DNA of 64,000 nt from Allium sativum (Eukaryota; Streptophyta; Magnoliopsida; Asparagales; Amaryllidaceae), in contig CM060911.1 in the NCBI GenBank assembly GCA_030737875.1, forward strand, positions 90,602,599 to 90,666,598, written 5' to 3'. The position numbers and the translations under genes were made by a program. Shown here piece after piece: positions 22,483 to 33,880 of the stretch. The notes under the pieces were generated by a model, which was not told where the DNA came from, did not search any database, and saw only the letters and a list, made by a program, of their open reading frames with translations. Within the stretch, counting starts at the first letter, position 1; every line of letters starts with the position of its first letter.

Positions 22483-25400
22483 TGTGACGGCAAGGAATTT
22501 CGCTCGGTCCGAACCAGTCGCTAAACCGACCCAGACTGTTCGAAACGCCCTATCGTTTGAGAACAGGACAAAACAGAACGCATACAGAAGAACATTTCAT
22601 TGTATATTACAACAATGCATCAGATTACAAGAATATACAGAGTATAAATATTACACAGAAATATCAGAGATTTAAATTACATTTAAATACATAGCAGCGG
22701 AAAATAATACAATACACAACTAGAATGAGATATACGGATACAAAGCTTTCCGGATATCGTTCCAGCTGTAAACCAGGATCCTGTGAATATAAATCTGCAA
22801 AACCAAAACTACTAGCTGCCCGTGTCAAAATAAGGGCACCCAGAGTTTAGGTTAAAACAATAAACTCTAGGTCAGTCATGTGACTGGTGTGAGAACTAAA
22901 ACAGTTATTAATCTTTATTTTAAATCATTAGGTAAATCAAGGGACCACGCCGTATAACACGGAACGGGTTTCCTCCCAAGAATACCAGTGCATGAAACAA
23001 ACAGCGCAATGCTAAATATAGAAAAATGAAGCTGTTATAAGACCCAGGTCCCATCACACAATGCAACGCAGTCGAGGATAGGGTTTTCCCTTATAACAGC
23101 TAAAGAATGCTTGATACGTTTAAAACAAATCATTTGATACTATTATAAGTGCATAGTGTATAAAACAACTTCAAATCATAAGTATCAATCATAGGCGGCA
23201 TAAGCGCCCCATCCCACTATGTCGCCATATATAGGATTACAATTAAAACCGCAAATGTCACGTATTTGGAAATTGGATTTCCATCTATGAACCGAGGCAA
23301 AAGATAGTCCTCAACCGATTCGAGACTGCCTAGTCCGAGTCTCAGGATCAGAGCTCGAGTGACCCTTGGATCGTCAGGGCCGGTCCACACGGAGTGGATT
23401 AAAATGCCTGAACATGCGTTTCTCCGCCCTATGGGGCGTAAACGAGCCAACTAAATGACTCCATCGGTTCGAGAACGACCGATCAATCCGAGGCGCCTCG
23501 CAACAGCAACAACCACATAAGTCAAACTCGTCAGGGCGTGTAAAACCACTGACGCCACTTCTAACTAGGAAGAAACGCATGCCCTCCCTGAGGTCCGTCT
23601 CCCGTTTTTGGTTCATACCTGGTGTGAAACACGCGAGGTAAACGTTACACAAAGCTACGCCACAAAGGCCGTGCTTTGATCATCACCACAAGACTTTGCT
23701 TTTCAACAGAAGCCTTGATCATTTGCATCTTAGCATGCCACACAGGCAAACCATCCTATGCAACCGATATCAGTCACACAGAGTGAAATCCGATGTCAGA
23801 CACACAGTCCATTTACAAGTCCGTTCTGGGTCTGAACGAAACCGGGAGCACCTAGTACCCCGCATATCCATCGATCTCCAAGTACGTCTGGACGATCACT
23901 AACTGTTTCCATCTTCTTGGGTGTACAGCCCAATCAAGATCATCAGTTATCACCCAAACGACGTGAAGACCTCGGGTCTTCGACCATCGTCTTCATCTTC
24001 GACTTATCGTCGTATCAGTTATTCAGAATGGGATAAACCCGGTCTTTCCGAATAACTCGCGTATATTTTAAATAAGTGTTACACAAACACAACATACGCC
24101 TCATTCCAATTCATTATTCACTAACCATAAATTAATCAAGAGAATAATTCCCCAAATATTAACCCCGAAGGCCGAAACCAACATCAGATCATTATCCAGA
24201 AAACCCTTCTGCTTAGCTAACCGACAGTTAGTTTCTAAATTTCACATTCATAGGGAAAGATTCCCATTAATTTTATCAAAGATAAATTCTTGAATTTATT
24301 CTTTAATCAACTTTTGAATATCAATTCAAACTAGTCGGGATTAGCGAACCTTACCGAAGTAATCATTTGTTTTAATTTCCCAATCCCAACCTATTCATCC
24401 CATGAAGTAAAACTGGTAATACTTCATATCTAACACCACAGTGTTATCGGTAAATTCAATTACCATTTCACGTTCAAATCTAATTAAAGATTTAACTATC
24501 GCCTGGAGCAAAACTGGTGATACTCCACTTTCGATCATTTCAATCTAATTAAAGATTCATTAAAACTCCACTTAGTTTTAATCTTCGACTGGGTTAAAGA
24601 ATCAGTGTCATTTAAAACACGGTTCACGATAAACCCAAAATCACATTCCATTAATTATCGGGTTAAAGAACGAGTGTTATTTAAAACACTGTTCACGATA
24701 AACCCAAAAATCAATATCAATTCAATTCCAATTAAATATTATTTAATTGGTACACTTCATTAAATCTAAATAAAAAGATTTAATCTTTTCTCAACTGGGT
24801 TCAAGAACAGTGTTAGTGAAGACACCATTCACGACAAACCCAAATCACATTCGATATTCAATACAAGGCTCTGAATAGATAATATATCGGCTTATATTCA
24901 ATATCGAATTCTACGACTAACAAATGTCGTATTGGAAATAACGATATAAATATATATATCTTTCAAATTTCCACAACAACACCTGTATCCTCACGAATTC
25001 CAACATCGAAATATTCCGAAGACAATTTCGATTCAAATCCACTCCAATGCAATCATTGGAAATTTTGGTTATTTTCAAAACCCTTTTCAAATTCAATTTA
25101 TTTATTTAAAAATAAATAGAATTATAATTCTAGTTCAAAACTAGTTCATTTCGATAAAAATCTATTTTTATCTTTTCAAATAGGGAGTTTTTCATCCCAA
25201 TTCTTCACAAATCATTTCTTATGATTTTACACAAATTATTACTATTTTTAATAATTTTATCAAGGCCTGTGCAGTCGATTTCCAACAATGGCCATCGAAC
25301 TGCACTTACAGCGACCTTTTTCGAATTTGATTTGGACGTATCTCCAAATCCAACCGTTAGATTTCAAATTTCTAACATTCGTTAGAAAGCTCTTTTCGAT

Positions 25401-28400
25401 ACGAACCCAACGGTTCCAGTTTTAGGAGAATCCGACGGTCGGATCTCCCGTAATGTCCATTTGAAATAAATGGTCGAAATTCGCGAACTGCCGCGGCGCG
25501 GCGCGTTCTATTCAGGCCATTATATTATATATATAATATATATAATATATTTTTCGTCGATTTCTATTTAAAACGAATTATATAAATAGTTTTAAATTCG
25601 TTTCAAATTCTATTTCAACTTCTATTTCAATTCAAAGCAAAATTGAATTCTTCTTTATAAATTCGTTTTAAAATTCATTTCTATTCAATTCGAATTTCAA
25701 TTCAATTCGAATTCATTTCTATTCGCTTTCAATTCCATTTGAATTCGTTTTCAATTCAATTCATTTCGAAATCGTTTTCAATTCAATTCATTTCGAAATC
25801 GTTTTCAATTCATTTTGAATTCGTTTTCAATTCAATTCATTTCGAAATCGTTTTCAATTCATTTTGAATTCGTTTTCAATTCAATTCATTTCGAAATCGT
25901 TTTCAATTCAATTCATTTCGAAATCGTTTTCAATTCAATTCATTTCGAAATCGTTTTCAATTCATTTTGAATTCGTTTTCAATTTAATTCATTTCGAAAT
26001 CGTTTTCAATTCATTTTGAATTCGTTTTCAATTCAATTCATTTCGAAATCGTTTTCAATTCATTTTGAATTCGTTTTCAATTCAATTCATTTCGAAATCG
26101 TTTTCAATTCATTTTGAATTCGTTTTCAATTCAATTCATCTCAAAATTGTTTTCAATTCATTTTGAATTCCATAAAATCGATATAAATATCGTTCACGTC
26201 AAAATGGCGTCAATCTAATCAACACGGCTTCATAAATTTCTATTTTCAAAATAGTTGTTATTATCAAAATATTTCGTTCAACACATGACCAATCTCAATG
26301 AATGAGTACTGTCAACACATGAACTTTTATTTTATATCGATAAAGATGTAAATTTTATTACTAAAATATTTCGTTCAACACATGACCAATCTCAATGAAT
26401 GAGTACTGTCAACACATAAACTTTTATTTTATAATATTCTTTATTTTTCAAATTGGAATGAGGCCCAATCAATTACCATATAAAGTTAATTATATGGATT
26501 TTCATACAACACATGTATATCATAGCATTGAAAGATAATCAACCGTCAAACAAAGTGCACTACACTGTATAAGCATCAAATATAGATATCTAACGCTTAT
26601 AACAGCCTGTCAATCAATCGATCGACATATTTAATCAATCAGGATGAGTGAACTTCAAATTTCATCCCAACACCCGTGTGGGGTTTCAAACAATCAAACA
26701 CAGATTTTATTTGTGCAGTTGAGCGATGTGTAAAATTTATCGACCCAATCAATGTCATTCAAATAAGTGTACATAAACAAACCGTCTGGTTTGTAAATGA
26801 ATATTTATTTATTCACATTCACGTTAAAAATTATATTTTTAACGATAAAACATTTTATTCCAACATATGAATTTCTATTCAATTCATTTATTCAATAAAA
26901 ATGATATTTTTATTTTTCTAACATATTTTAGAAAATTTCGGCGGCATAACGGCACGATACTAGAAACGGGACAAGGCCTAGCCTTATCCCCGGTCTAGTG
27001 AAGGCCCACGCCATTCACACATCAATCAAAATCACCAAACAACCAAATTCAGATCAAATCTTATAACTAATCTATGCAACCAAACAAACAAGTCCATGGT
27101 CTGTGGACGATTGTGTCGGGTGCTACTAAGCACCGTCTGCATCCTAGTATATATATATAAATAGAAAATAAATTTGAAAGGTGAGAATTCTCACATATAG
27201 CTATCCTAGCTCCACGGCACTTCATTGATAGAAATCTTCATCGCTATCGCATCTTCGTCATCTTCGTTGCCCGTAGCCACTACATATGTAAAAATCGAAT
27301 TTTTACTATGCTATTCAATATATAAAAAAAATCGAATTTTTAGTTCAAAGTTCAATATATAAAAATCGAATTTTTTGTTCGAAGTTCAGTATATAAAAAT
27401 CGAATTTTTAGTTCAATGTTCAATATATAAAAATCGAATTTTTAGTTCAAAGTTCAATATATAAAAATCGAATTTTTAGTTCAAAGTTCAATATATAAAA
27501 ATCGAATTTTTAGTTCAAAGTTCAATATATAAAAATCGAATTTTTAGTTCAAAGTTCAATATATAAAAATCGAATTTTTAATTCGAAGTTCAATACATAA
27601 AAATCATATTTTTATATAAATAAAAAATATCATCTCTAGATAAATAAAAATAAAAATCTAACTTCATATCTTCATTAAACATCAAATAAAAAAATTCTTC
27701 ATTAAAAATATGAACTTTTCCTCTACACAAATATGGTATTTTCTTTACAAGAATCCTAATCTTTTTACTATAAAAATTCTAATCATTTTACTAACATAAA
27801 AATCAGTTTTTAACTTAACTTAAAAATCAGTTTTAACTTAACTTAAAAATCAGTTTTAACTTAACTTAAAAATCAGTTTTAACTTAACTTAAAAATCAGT
27901 TTTAAACCTAAAATCGAAATTAAAATAAAAATAAAATACATTGAAATACTTACAGTATTTTGAAGAGGGGGGGGGGGGGGGTCGTCTTACGTCGAACCGA
28001 GCAGCAGGGGGGGCTGCGGCGTTCGCCTAGGGTTTGGGGTGGCGGCTCCGGGCGTAGGCGGTTCGAACTTGAGGGCTTCGGGGTTTTTGAGGGGGGGTGC
28101 GGTAAGGAGTACAGGAGGAAGGGAAGAAGGAGAAGGCGGAGATCGGAGGAGGGGCGCGCCTGAGCTGCCACGCCGCGGCGGCCGATGTAGGAGGAGGCGG
28201 GTCTCTCGATTTCGATCCGCGATGGCTTTTTTTTTTTTTTTTTCTTTTGAACCTGACGAATGATAGAAAGGGGGGGGGGGCAGACGGTTAAAGGGGGAGG
28301 AGATAAGATTTTAAGATTTTTTTTTATTTAATTAATTAATTTACCACTAAAAAGCGACTTTTATTTACGACCTCTAAACGAGGCCCACCGCCTGTCGTCC

Positions 28401-29237
28401 ATTGCGTTTTACCCCCATTCCGAACACAATGGGATATGTATCGCTAGCTGATTTGACTATTTCGATCAGTTTCCTTTGAATTTACATTTAAATCTCTATA
28501 TTGAATTTTAAACGTACATTTCAAATTACCGGGGTCACATACTAAATAGAAAAATTCCAGAAAAATATTTTCTAGCTTCGTATTGACGATACGGTCCTAA
28601 CAAAACTAGTTTCATCGAATTCTGAGACCGTTTGAAAAATGGCCAATTTCCAGTCGATTAAAATCAACTGAAACTGGTCAAACGCGTTTTCCTTTGCCAC
28701 GCTCACATATTGATTCGAAAAATTATGAAATTTGAAACCTAGCAATAACTTAACATCACGGACCCAACAAAACTGGTTTCGTCGAAATCCGAGGTCGTTT
28801 GCAAAATTGCTATTTTTAAGGGCCTTATATTATATTAAAATATATATAAATTCCACAGCGACTATTTCTAAATTTCAACTGGACATATCTCATCATTTAT
28901 AAAGTGGAATCTCAGTTTCTCAACTTCGTTGGAAAGATATTCACTATTAGATTCCATTATTTTTGGTTTCACTAAAATCCGGATTGTTTTGCACCCGGTA
29001 CATTCAATTGAAGTTTGAAATCGAATTATCGAACTACCGCGCCATTTTCAATTCCTTTTATAATTATATATAATTATTTTTATTCTAACGACGACGCGTA
29101 TAATATATACGTTCGAATTATATTCAAAATAAATTTCTCGTCGATATTATTTAAAATAATTCATTTTAAATAATCAAAACTCGCTAAAATTGCCAATTTA
29201 AAAATTTTAAACTGGCCCAGATTTTCGGGTTGTTACA
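22483..29237 (-). repeat. Element 1a 5' LTR (6755 bp)
   Basis: Near-identical to 14711-21442. It starts with TG at 22483 and ends with CA at 29236-29237. Internal parts: 27/22-bp array 25726-26172, 97-bp duplication about 26268-26433, hairpin 27092-27108, palindrome 27181-27194, 34-bp array 27309-27600, 23-bp array 27797-27910, donor motif 27952-27953, GC-rich leader about 27965-28285. Homopolymer runs and arrays account for most of the length difference. Confidence 0.95.
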
Positions 29238-29242
29238 GTAAA
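29238..29242. repeat. Target site duplication of element 1a, right copy (GTAAA)
   Basis: Exact copy of 14706-14710. Confidence 0.95.
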
Positions 29243-30018
29243 CGCGCATAATAGCTAAATTATTCTGACATAATAGCTAAATTATATTTTACCCTAAAAT
29301 CGAATTTAAGAAACAAGAGGAGGTAAAATATACCTTGTCTGAAACGAGACAGCAGCGGAGATGTTGATGAAGGCGGCTCCAATTTGAGGCAGAAGCGCGG
29401 AGGTCGATGGAAGCGGTTCACATCTGAGGCAAACGTAGAGGCGGTGATAAAGTGGAAAGCCCTAACTTGATTTACGAAGCAATAATGAACCGTGAGAATA
29501 AGAGAGAAAAAGGAAATGACAATTCTATCCACCCGTGTGAGTCAGTGTACGGCAAGTTCAGGTAATATGACGGATATAACCGTGATAACTCAATATAACA
29601 TTAATAACCTTTATTTTTTTATCACCATAATAACCGTGACTAACCTGAGCGCAAAAAGTGTGACAAATTGAGCCATTTGGTGTTGTGATGGCTGATGATC
29701 TTCATTCAGATTAATTCGAACGCTTTCTTATTACATAGACCACTGGGTCATTGAAATATGTGTTGTTCTTTATATCTGCTTAAAATTCACATCTTATTGA
29801 TGAATGTAGAACTCATTTTATATTAAAATGTGTGTTGTGAGGAAACTTGAGATTTGTGATGGAACATAAAATGTAGGTGTCAAAATTTTCAAGTGGCTAC
29901 AAATTTCTAATTCCAGGTATTAGAGCGTTTTGGAATCTGTGGATGATTTTGCCTTCGTTTGTACTTTCAAACATCAATTTGATAACAAGACTAATTAATT
30001 GTAATCTCATTTAGTTAG
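29243..30018. other. Host DNA between elements 1a and 2, no recognisable gene
   Basis: The 90-codon minus-strand frame (29532-29260) resembles nothing I recognise and lacks supporting context. gcataatagctaaatta is nearly duplicated at about 29247 and 29271. No RNA gene was seen. Confidence 0.5.
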
Positions 30019-30023
30019 ATTCA
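30019..30023. repeat. Target site duplication of element 2, left copy (ATTCA)
   Basis: ATTCA directly before the LTR start TGTAATAACC and again at 46318-46322 directly after the terminal TCTCA. Confidence 0.95.
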
Positions 30024-30540
30024 TGTAATAACCCGGAAAATACGAGCCAATTTAAAATTTTTAAATTGATTATTTCAAAGCAATTTGAACCATTGAAATA
30101 GAATATTTCAATAAATTAGTGAATTAGAAATAGTAAGTCAGTTTGAAAATTTGAATTCGAACTTTGACCGACTATGCAGGGTGGAAAATTGATATTTTGC
30201 AAACGGTCTCAGAATTCGACGAAACTAGTTTTGTTAGGACCGTATCGTCAATACGAAACTAGAAAATATTTTTCTGGAATTTTTCTAGTTAGTATGTGAC
30301 CCCGGTAATTTGAAATGTACGTTTAAAATTCAATATAAGGATTTAAATGTAAATTCAACGGAAACTGATTGTAACGATCAAACCAGCTTACGATACATAT
30401 CACATTGTGTTCGGAATGGGGGTAAAACGCTATGGACGACAGGCGGTGGACCTCGTTTCGAGGTCGTATGTAAAAGTCAACCCTTGTGCAAAATTTAATA
30501 ATTAAATAATAAAATAAAATAAATAAATAAAATAAACTCC

Positions 30541-30838
30541 CTCCTTTTCTTCTTCAACTGCACCCCCCCCCCCGATTCATTATCCAGAAAACAAATATAA
30601 AAAAAAAGGGAAGAAAACCTAATAACTAAATCGCGCCGCCTGACCCTCAACCCGCCGACGAACCCTTCGCCGAACCCCCACCGCACGACCTCCCCCTTCC
30701 ATCGAAGCAGCGCCTCCTCCCTCCAGACATCCTCGCAAATCGAAGCAGCACCCCGAAGCAACCCTCGAACCCGACCGTGTACCTCAGAACGCCGCCTTAG
30801 AGCCGCCGACAGCGCCTCCTCCCCTTCGCCAGCTATCG
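30541..30838 (+). promoter_or_regulatory. Pyrimidine/C-rich leader of element 2 5' LTR
   Basis: A TC-rich start (ctccctccttttcttcttc), a C run and a GC-rich stretch, ending at ATCG|GTGAGT. This looks like a transcribed 5' leader exon. The 3' LTR copy at about 41047-41351 has a longer C run. No clear TATA box lies upstream. Confidence 0.45.
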
Positions 30839-30840
30839 GT
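30839..30840 (+). promoter_or_regulatory. Candidate splice donor in element 2 leader
   Basis: GTGAGT follows the GC-rich leader, with AT-rich DNA typical of plant introns after it. A possible partner is the acceptor TTTGCAG at 36018-36024, shortly before the gag ATG. In the 3' LTR the motif is at 41352. Motif evidence only. Confidence 0.45.
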
Positions 30841-30954
30841 GAGTGATTTAGGTAATTTTATTTTTATATTTATTTTTATTTTTGTTTTATAATTTCTGAT
30901 TTATAAAACGATTTAAAAACTAATAACTGTATTTTTTTTTAAGATTTGAAAACT

Positions 30955-31360
30955 GTTTTTTTTAGTTTTATGAACTGAAATTATAAAAGGCAAAAACTGA
31001 TTTTATAAAAGATCTTAAAACAGAATTTTTAAAACAGAATTTTTAAAACTGGATTTTTTTTAAAAGAAATATAAACTGATTTTTAAAGAAGGCAAAAACT
31101 GATTTTTAAAAGAATGTCAAAACAGAATTTTTGAAAAGATTTAAAAGCAGAATTTTTTTTAGAAAATAAAAATAGAATTTTTGAAAAGATTTAAAAGCAG
31201 AATTTTTTTTAGAAAATAAAAACAGAATTTTTAAAAGAAAAGAAAAACTGATTTTTAAAAGAATGTCAAAACAGAATTTTTAAAAGAAAAGAAAAACTGA
31301 TTTTTAAAAGAATGTCAAAACAGAATTTTTAAAAGAAATAAAGAAATAAAAACTGAGTTT
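30955..31360. repeat. A-rich tandem array, element 2 5' LTR
   Basis: Units built on aaaaactgatttttaaaaga and gtcaaaacagaatttttaaaa repeat with a longest period of about 49 bp. The copy in the 3' LTR is at about 41500-41880. In element sense the unit resembles that of the 23-bp array of 1a (ttaaaactgattttt). Confidence 0.8.
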
Positions 31361-31727
31361 ATTTTAAACTTTGAAATAGAAAAATATAAACTTTGAAATA
31401 GAAAAAGGTTTAATCTTTTAGTAGAAAAAGATTTGAACTTGCAAAAATAAAGATCATATTTTTAAAAAGAGAAAAGTCGGAATTTTTGTTAAGTAGAAGA
31501 AGTAAGATATGATTCTCATATTTTTAAAGTAATAAAAATAAAAATTTTACATCAAGAGAATATTAAAAATATAATCTTTGTTTTTAAAATATGATCTTTA
31601 TATATTGAATAACATAGTAAAAATTTGATTTTTATCTATGTAGAGAATACGGGAAACGAAAGCGACAAGAAGACGAAATAGGCGAAGATTTCCATATAGG
31701 AAGAGTCGTGTTATTGGATAGCTACTG

Positions 31728-31854
31728 GTGAGAAATTCTCACTCTTCAATTTCTTTTTATATATCTATATATGTGTGGAAAATAAAAGTGAATAGCTATA
31801 TATAAATATCTATATATATATATATATACGCCCCTCGTCCACAAACCATGGACG
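31728..31854 (+). other. Palindrome plus hairpin cassette, element 2 5' LTR
   Basis: GTGAGAAATTCTCAC at 31728-31742, then a TA-rich microsatellite, then CGTCCACAAACCATGGACG at 31836-31854 with 6-bp arms. In elements 1a and 1b the same two motifs occur in the same order in element sense, also separated by a TA run. Confidence 0.75.
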
Positions 31855-32204
31855 ATATTTATTGGTTGAAATTGTTGTGAAAATGGAATGGTTGTTTGGG
31901 ATTGTTTGTGATTGATATTGGTTGATTGAGGTTGAAAAATACCCATTGGTGGTTGTGAAATATTTGGTTGAAACCACATAGGATTAGTTTGTGGAAATGA
32001 AATAAATATATACATGCCGCCTACGTGCGAACAAGATGCATGATCCCCATTGTCAAAAACCGCGAGGTTTTAAGGTAGAGCGAGGAGCCGTACTAGGGAC
32101 GGTCCAGGTGTAACTACCCTGCCGTTACGCTGCCGAAATTTTGAATAATATTCTTGTGTTTGAATTATTTTCATATGCTTAAACTATATTTATTCATAAT
32201 ATAG

Positions 32205-32795
32205 AAAACATTCATGTGTTGAATTGATATTCATTCGTTGTTTAGAAATTCATGTGTTGAATGACATTCATATTTTGAAATAAACCGTTCGATAATAAAA
32301 ATCACATTTTTATCTATATATAGAAACTATAGAAAACATTCATGTGTTGAATTGATATTCATTCGTTGTTTAGAAATTCATGTGTTGAATGATATTCATA
32401 TTTTGAAATAAACCGTTCGATAATAAAAATCACATTTTTATCTATATATAGAAACTATAGAAACATTCATGTGTTGAATTGATATTCATTCGTTGTTTAG
32501 AAATTCATGTGTTGAATGATATTCATATTTTGAAATAAACCGTTCGATAATAAAAATCACATTTTTATCTATATATAGAAACTATAGAAACATTCATGTG
32601 TTGAATTGATATTCATTCGTTGTTTAGAAATTCATGTGTTGAATGATATTCATATTTTGAAACAAACCGTTCGATAATAAAAATCACATTTTTATCTATA
32701 TATAGAAACTATAGAAACATTCAGGTGTTGAATTGATATTCATTCGTTGATTAGAAATTCATGTGTTGAATGGTATTCATATTTTGAAAGAAATT
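32205..32795. repeat. 127-bp tandem array, element 2 5' LTR
   Basis: ttcatgtgttgaattgatat (one unit has ttcagg) recurs at 32211, 32339, 32466, 32593 and 32720, giving spacings of 128, 127, 127 and 127 bp. The 3' LTR copy starts at 42737 and ends at about 43320. Confidence 0.95.
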
Positions 32796-33102
32796 GTTTG
32801 GTGATAAAAATCCTATTTTATCACCAACTTAAACTATATAGAAAAATAGTGTTTTGAAATGAATTGTTTTACAATAAAAATCACATTTTTATTGTATGCC
32901 TTAATCGTTGAAATGTGAAGTGTTAAAAATAGCCACTTGTTCAAAATAAACATACATGAGATGAAATATTCATTAATTAGCCAATGAAGTGATTTGCACC
33001 TATGTTTGTAACATTAGAATAAATGGTGTTTTTAAACCAAACAGAAATCAAATATGGAATTGAATAGAAAATGATAATTGATAAGAACTGTATATATATG
33101 TA

Positions 33103-33346
33103 CATGCATATTCATTGAACAGGTTATAGCAAAGGGGCTAGAGAAGAGGAATAAAATTTTGTGCCCGACAAATAGGTACACATTTACTGATTTGTTTGGG
33201 TGATGATTTTGAGCCTGTTGGCTAGCCGCTTGGCTTTTTCTTTTTCTTTTTGAGATTAGAAGGACCGGGAACGCTATTTGCGATTTCCCGATGCTCCCGG
33301 TACAGGGGAGGTTATGGCGAAATTTTCCAAAATTTTAAGGTGTTAG
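33103..33346 (+). other. Conserved ~250-bp block, LTR copy in element 2
   Basis: cattgaacaggttatagcaa, gcccgacaaataggta, tttgtttgggtgatgat, ggctagccgcttggcttttt, cgatgctcccgg and caggggaggttatggcgaaa occur in this order. A second copy is in the 3' LTR (43630-43872). The same block is internal in 1a and 1b; a worn version at about 1155-1260 lies in the decayed LTR. Confidence 0.85.
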
Positions 33347-33430
33347 AAAAATATTTGAAGTGAAAACGTTATAGAAATCATCGAATGAACTATATTTATA
33401 TTAATATATAAATATAAATAAAATTAAAAC

Positions 33431-33880
33431 GAAACGAGGCCGTGCAGTTCATATTTTGAAACCGTGATTTCAAATGACTAGTGCGGAAGATCCGACCATT
33501 GGATTTTCCCGAAACCTCAACCGTTGGGTTCGCCTTGGAAATATCTTTCCAACGGCACCAACTTTGTGAAGATCCGACGGTTGGATTGTCTGGAATGTTT
33601 AAAACAAAATTAAGGAAAAACAGCGCCAGAAACGATTATATTTATATATATATAAATATAATTAAATTAAATCGAATAACGACGCTGCAGTTCGAAAATT
33701 GAAATCGTAACTTCAAATGGTTAGTGTGGAAGATCCGACCGTCGGATTTTCCTAAAACTGGAACCGTTGGGTTCGTTTTGAAAAGACCTTCCTAATGATG
33801 TAAAATTTGTGAAGATCCAACGGTTAGATTTTCCTATATGTGTAAAACAAAATTAGTGGAAAGCAGCGCCAGTGCGTCGA
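33431..33880. repeat. Tandem duplication of about 240 bp, element 2 5' LTR
   Basis: Two diverged copies, each with a gtgcagttc/ctgcagttcg start, a gaagatccgacc box, aaccgttgggttcg, a second gaagatcc(g/a)acggtt box and an aacagcgccag/agcagcgccag end. Copy 1 is about 33431-33640 and copy 2 about 33670-33880. The 3' LTR counterpart is 43957-44412. Confidence 0.8.
33816..33826 (+). promoter_or_regulatory. MSA-like motif TCCAACGGTTA
   Basis: Exact match to the plant mitosis-specific activator consensus YCYAACGGYYA, bound by three-repeat MYB proteins. The second copy is in the 3' LTR at 44348-44358. A short motif, so chance is possible. Confidence 0.35.

Larger units (their letters stand above)
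14711..29237 (-). mobile_element. Element 1a: complete gene-less LTR retrotransposon with giant LTRs (LARD-like)
   Basis: A full minus-strand element of 14,527 bp: LTR, polypurine tract, internal region, primer site, LTR, flanked by a perfect 5-bp target duplication. The LTRs (6732 and 6755 bp) begin TGTAACAACCCG and end CCGTCACA in element sense and make up about 93% of its length. The 1040-bp internal region has no gag, protease, RT, RNase H or integrase, so the element must have used proteins from elsewhere. The LTRs look nearly identical, with scattered single-base differences (for example at 15098/22870 and 15676/23448) and tandem-array changes, which points to a young insertion. By structure it fits the LARD type, but with an unusually short internal region. 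Confidence 0.95.

Noticed and set aside
30310..30498. 62-codon frame conserved in both element 2 LTRs and in 1b (58706-58521)
   Set aside because: It begins at TTG, not ATG, and the same frame in 1a hits a stop after about 27 codons. The similarity is that of LTR DNA.
32205..32795. Regular 127-bp repeats with a CRISPR-like look
   Set aside because: Units are contiguous, with no unique spacers, in a plant retrotransposon LTR.
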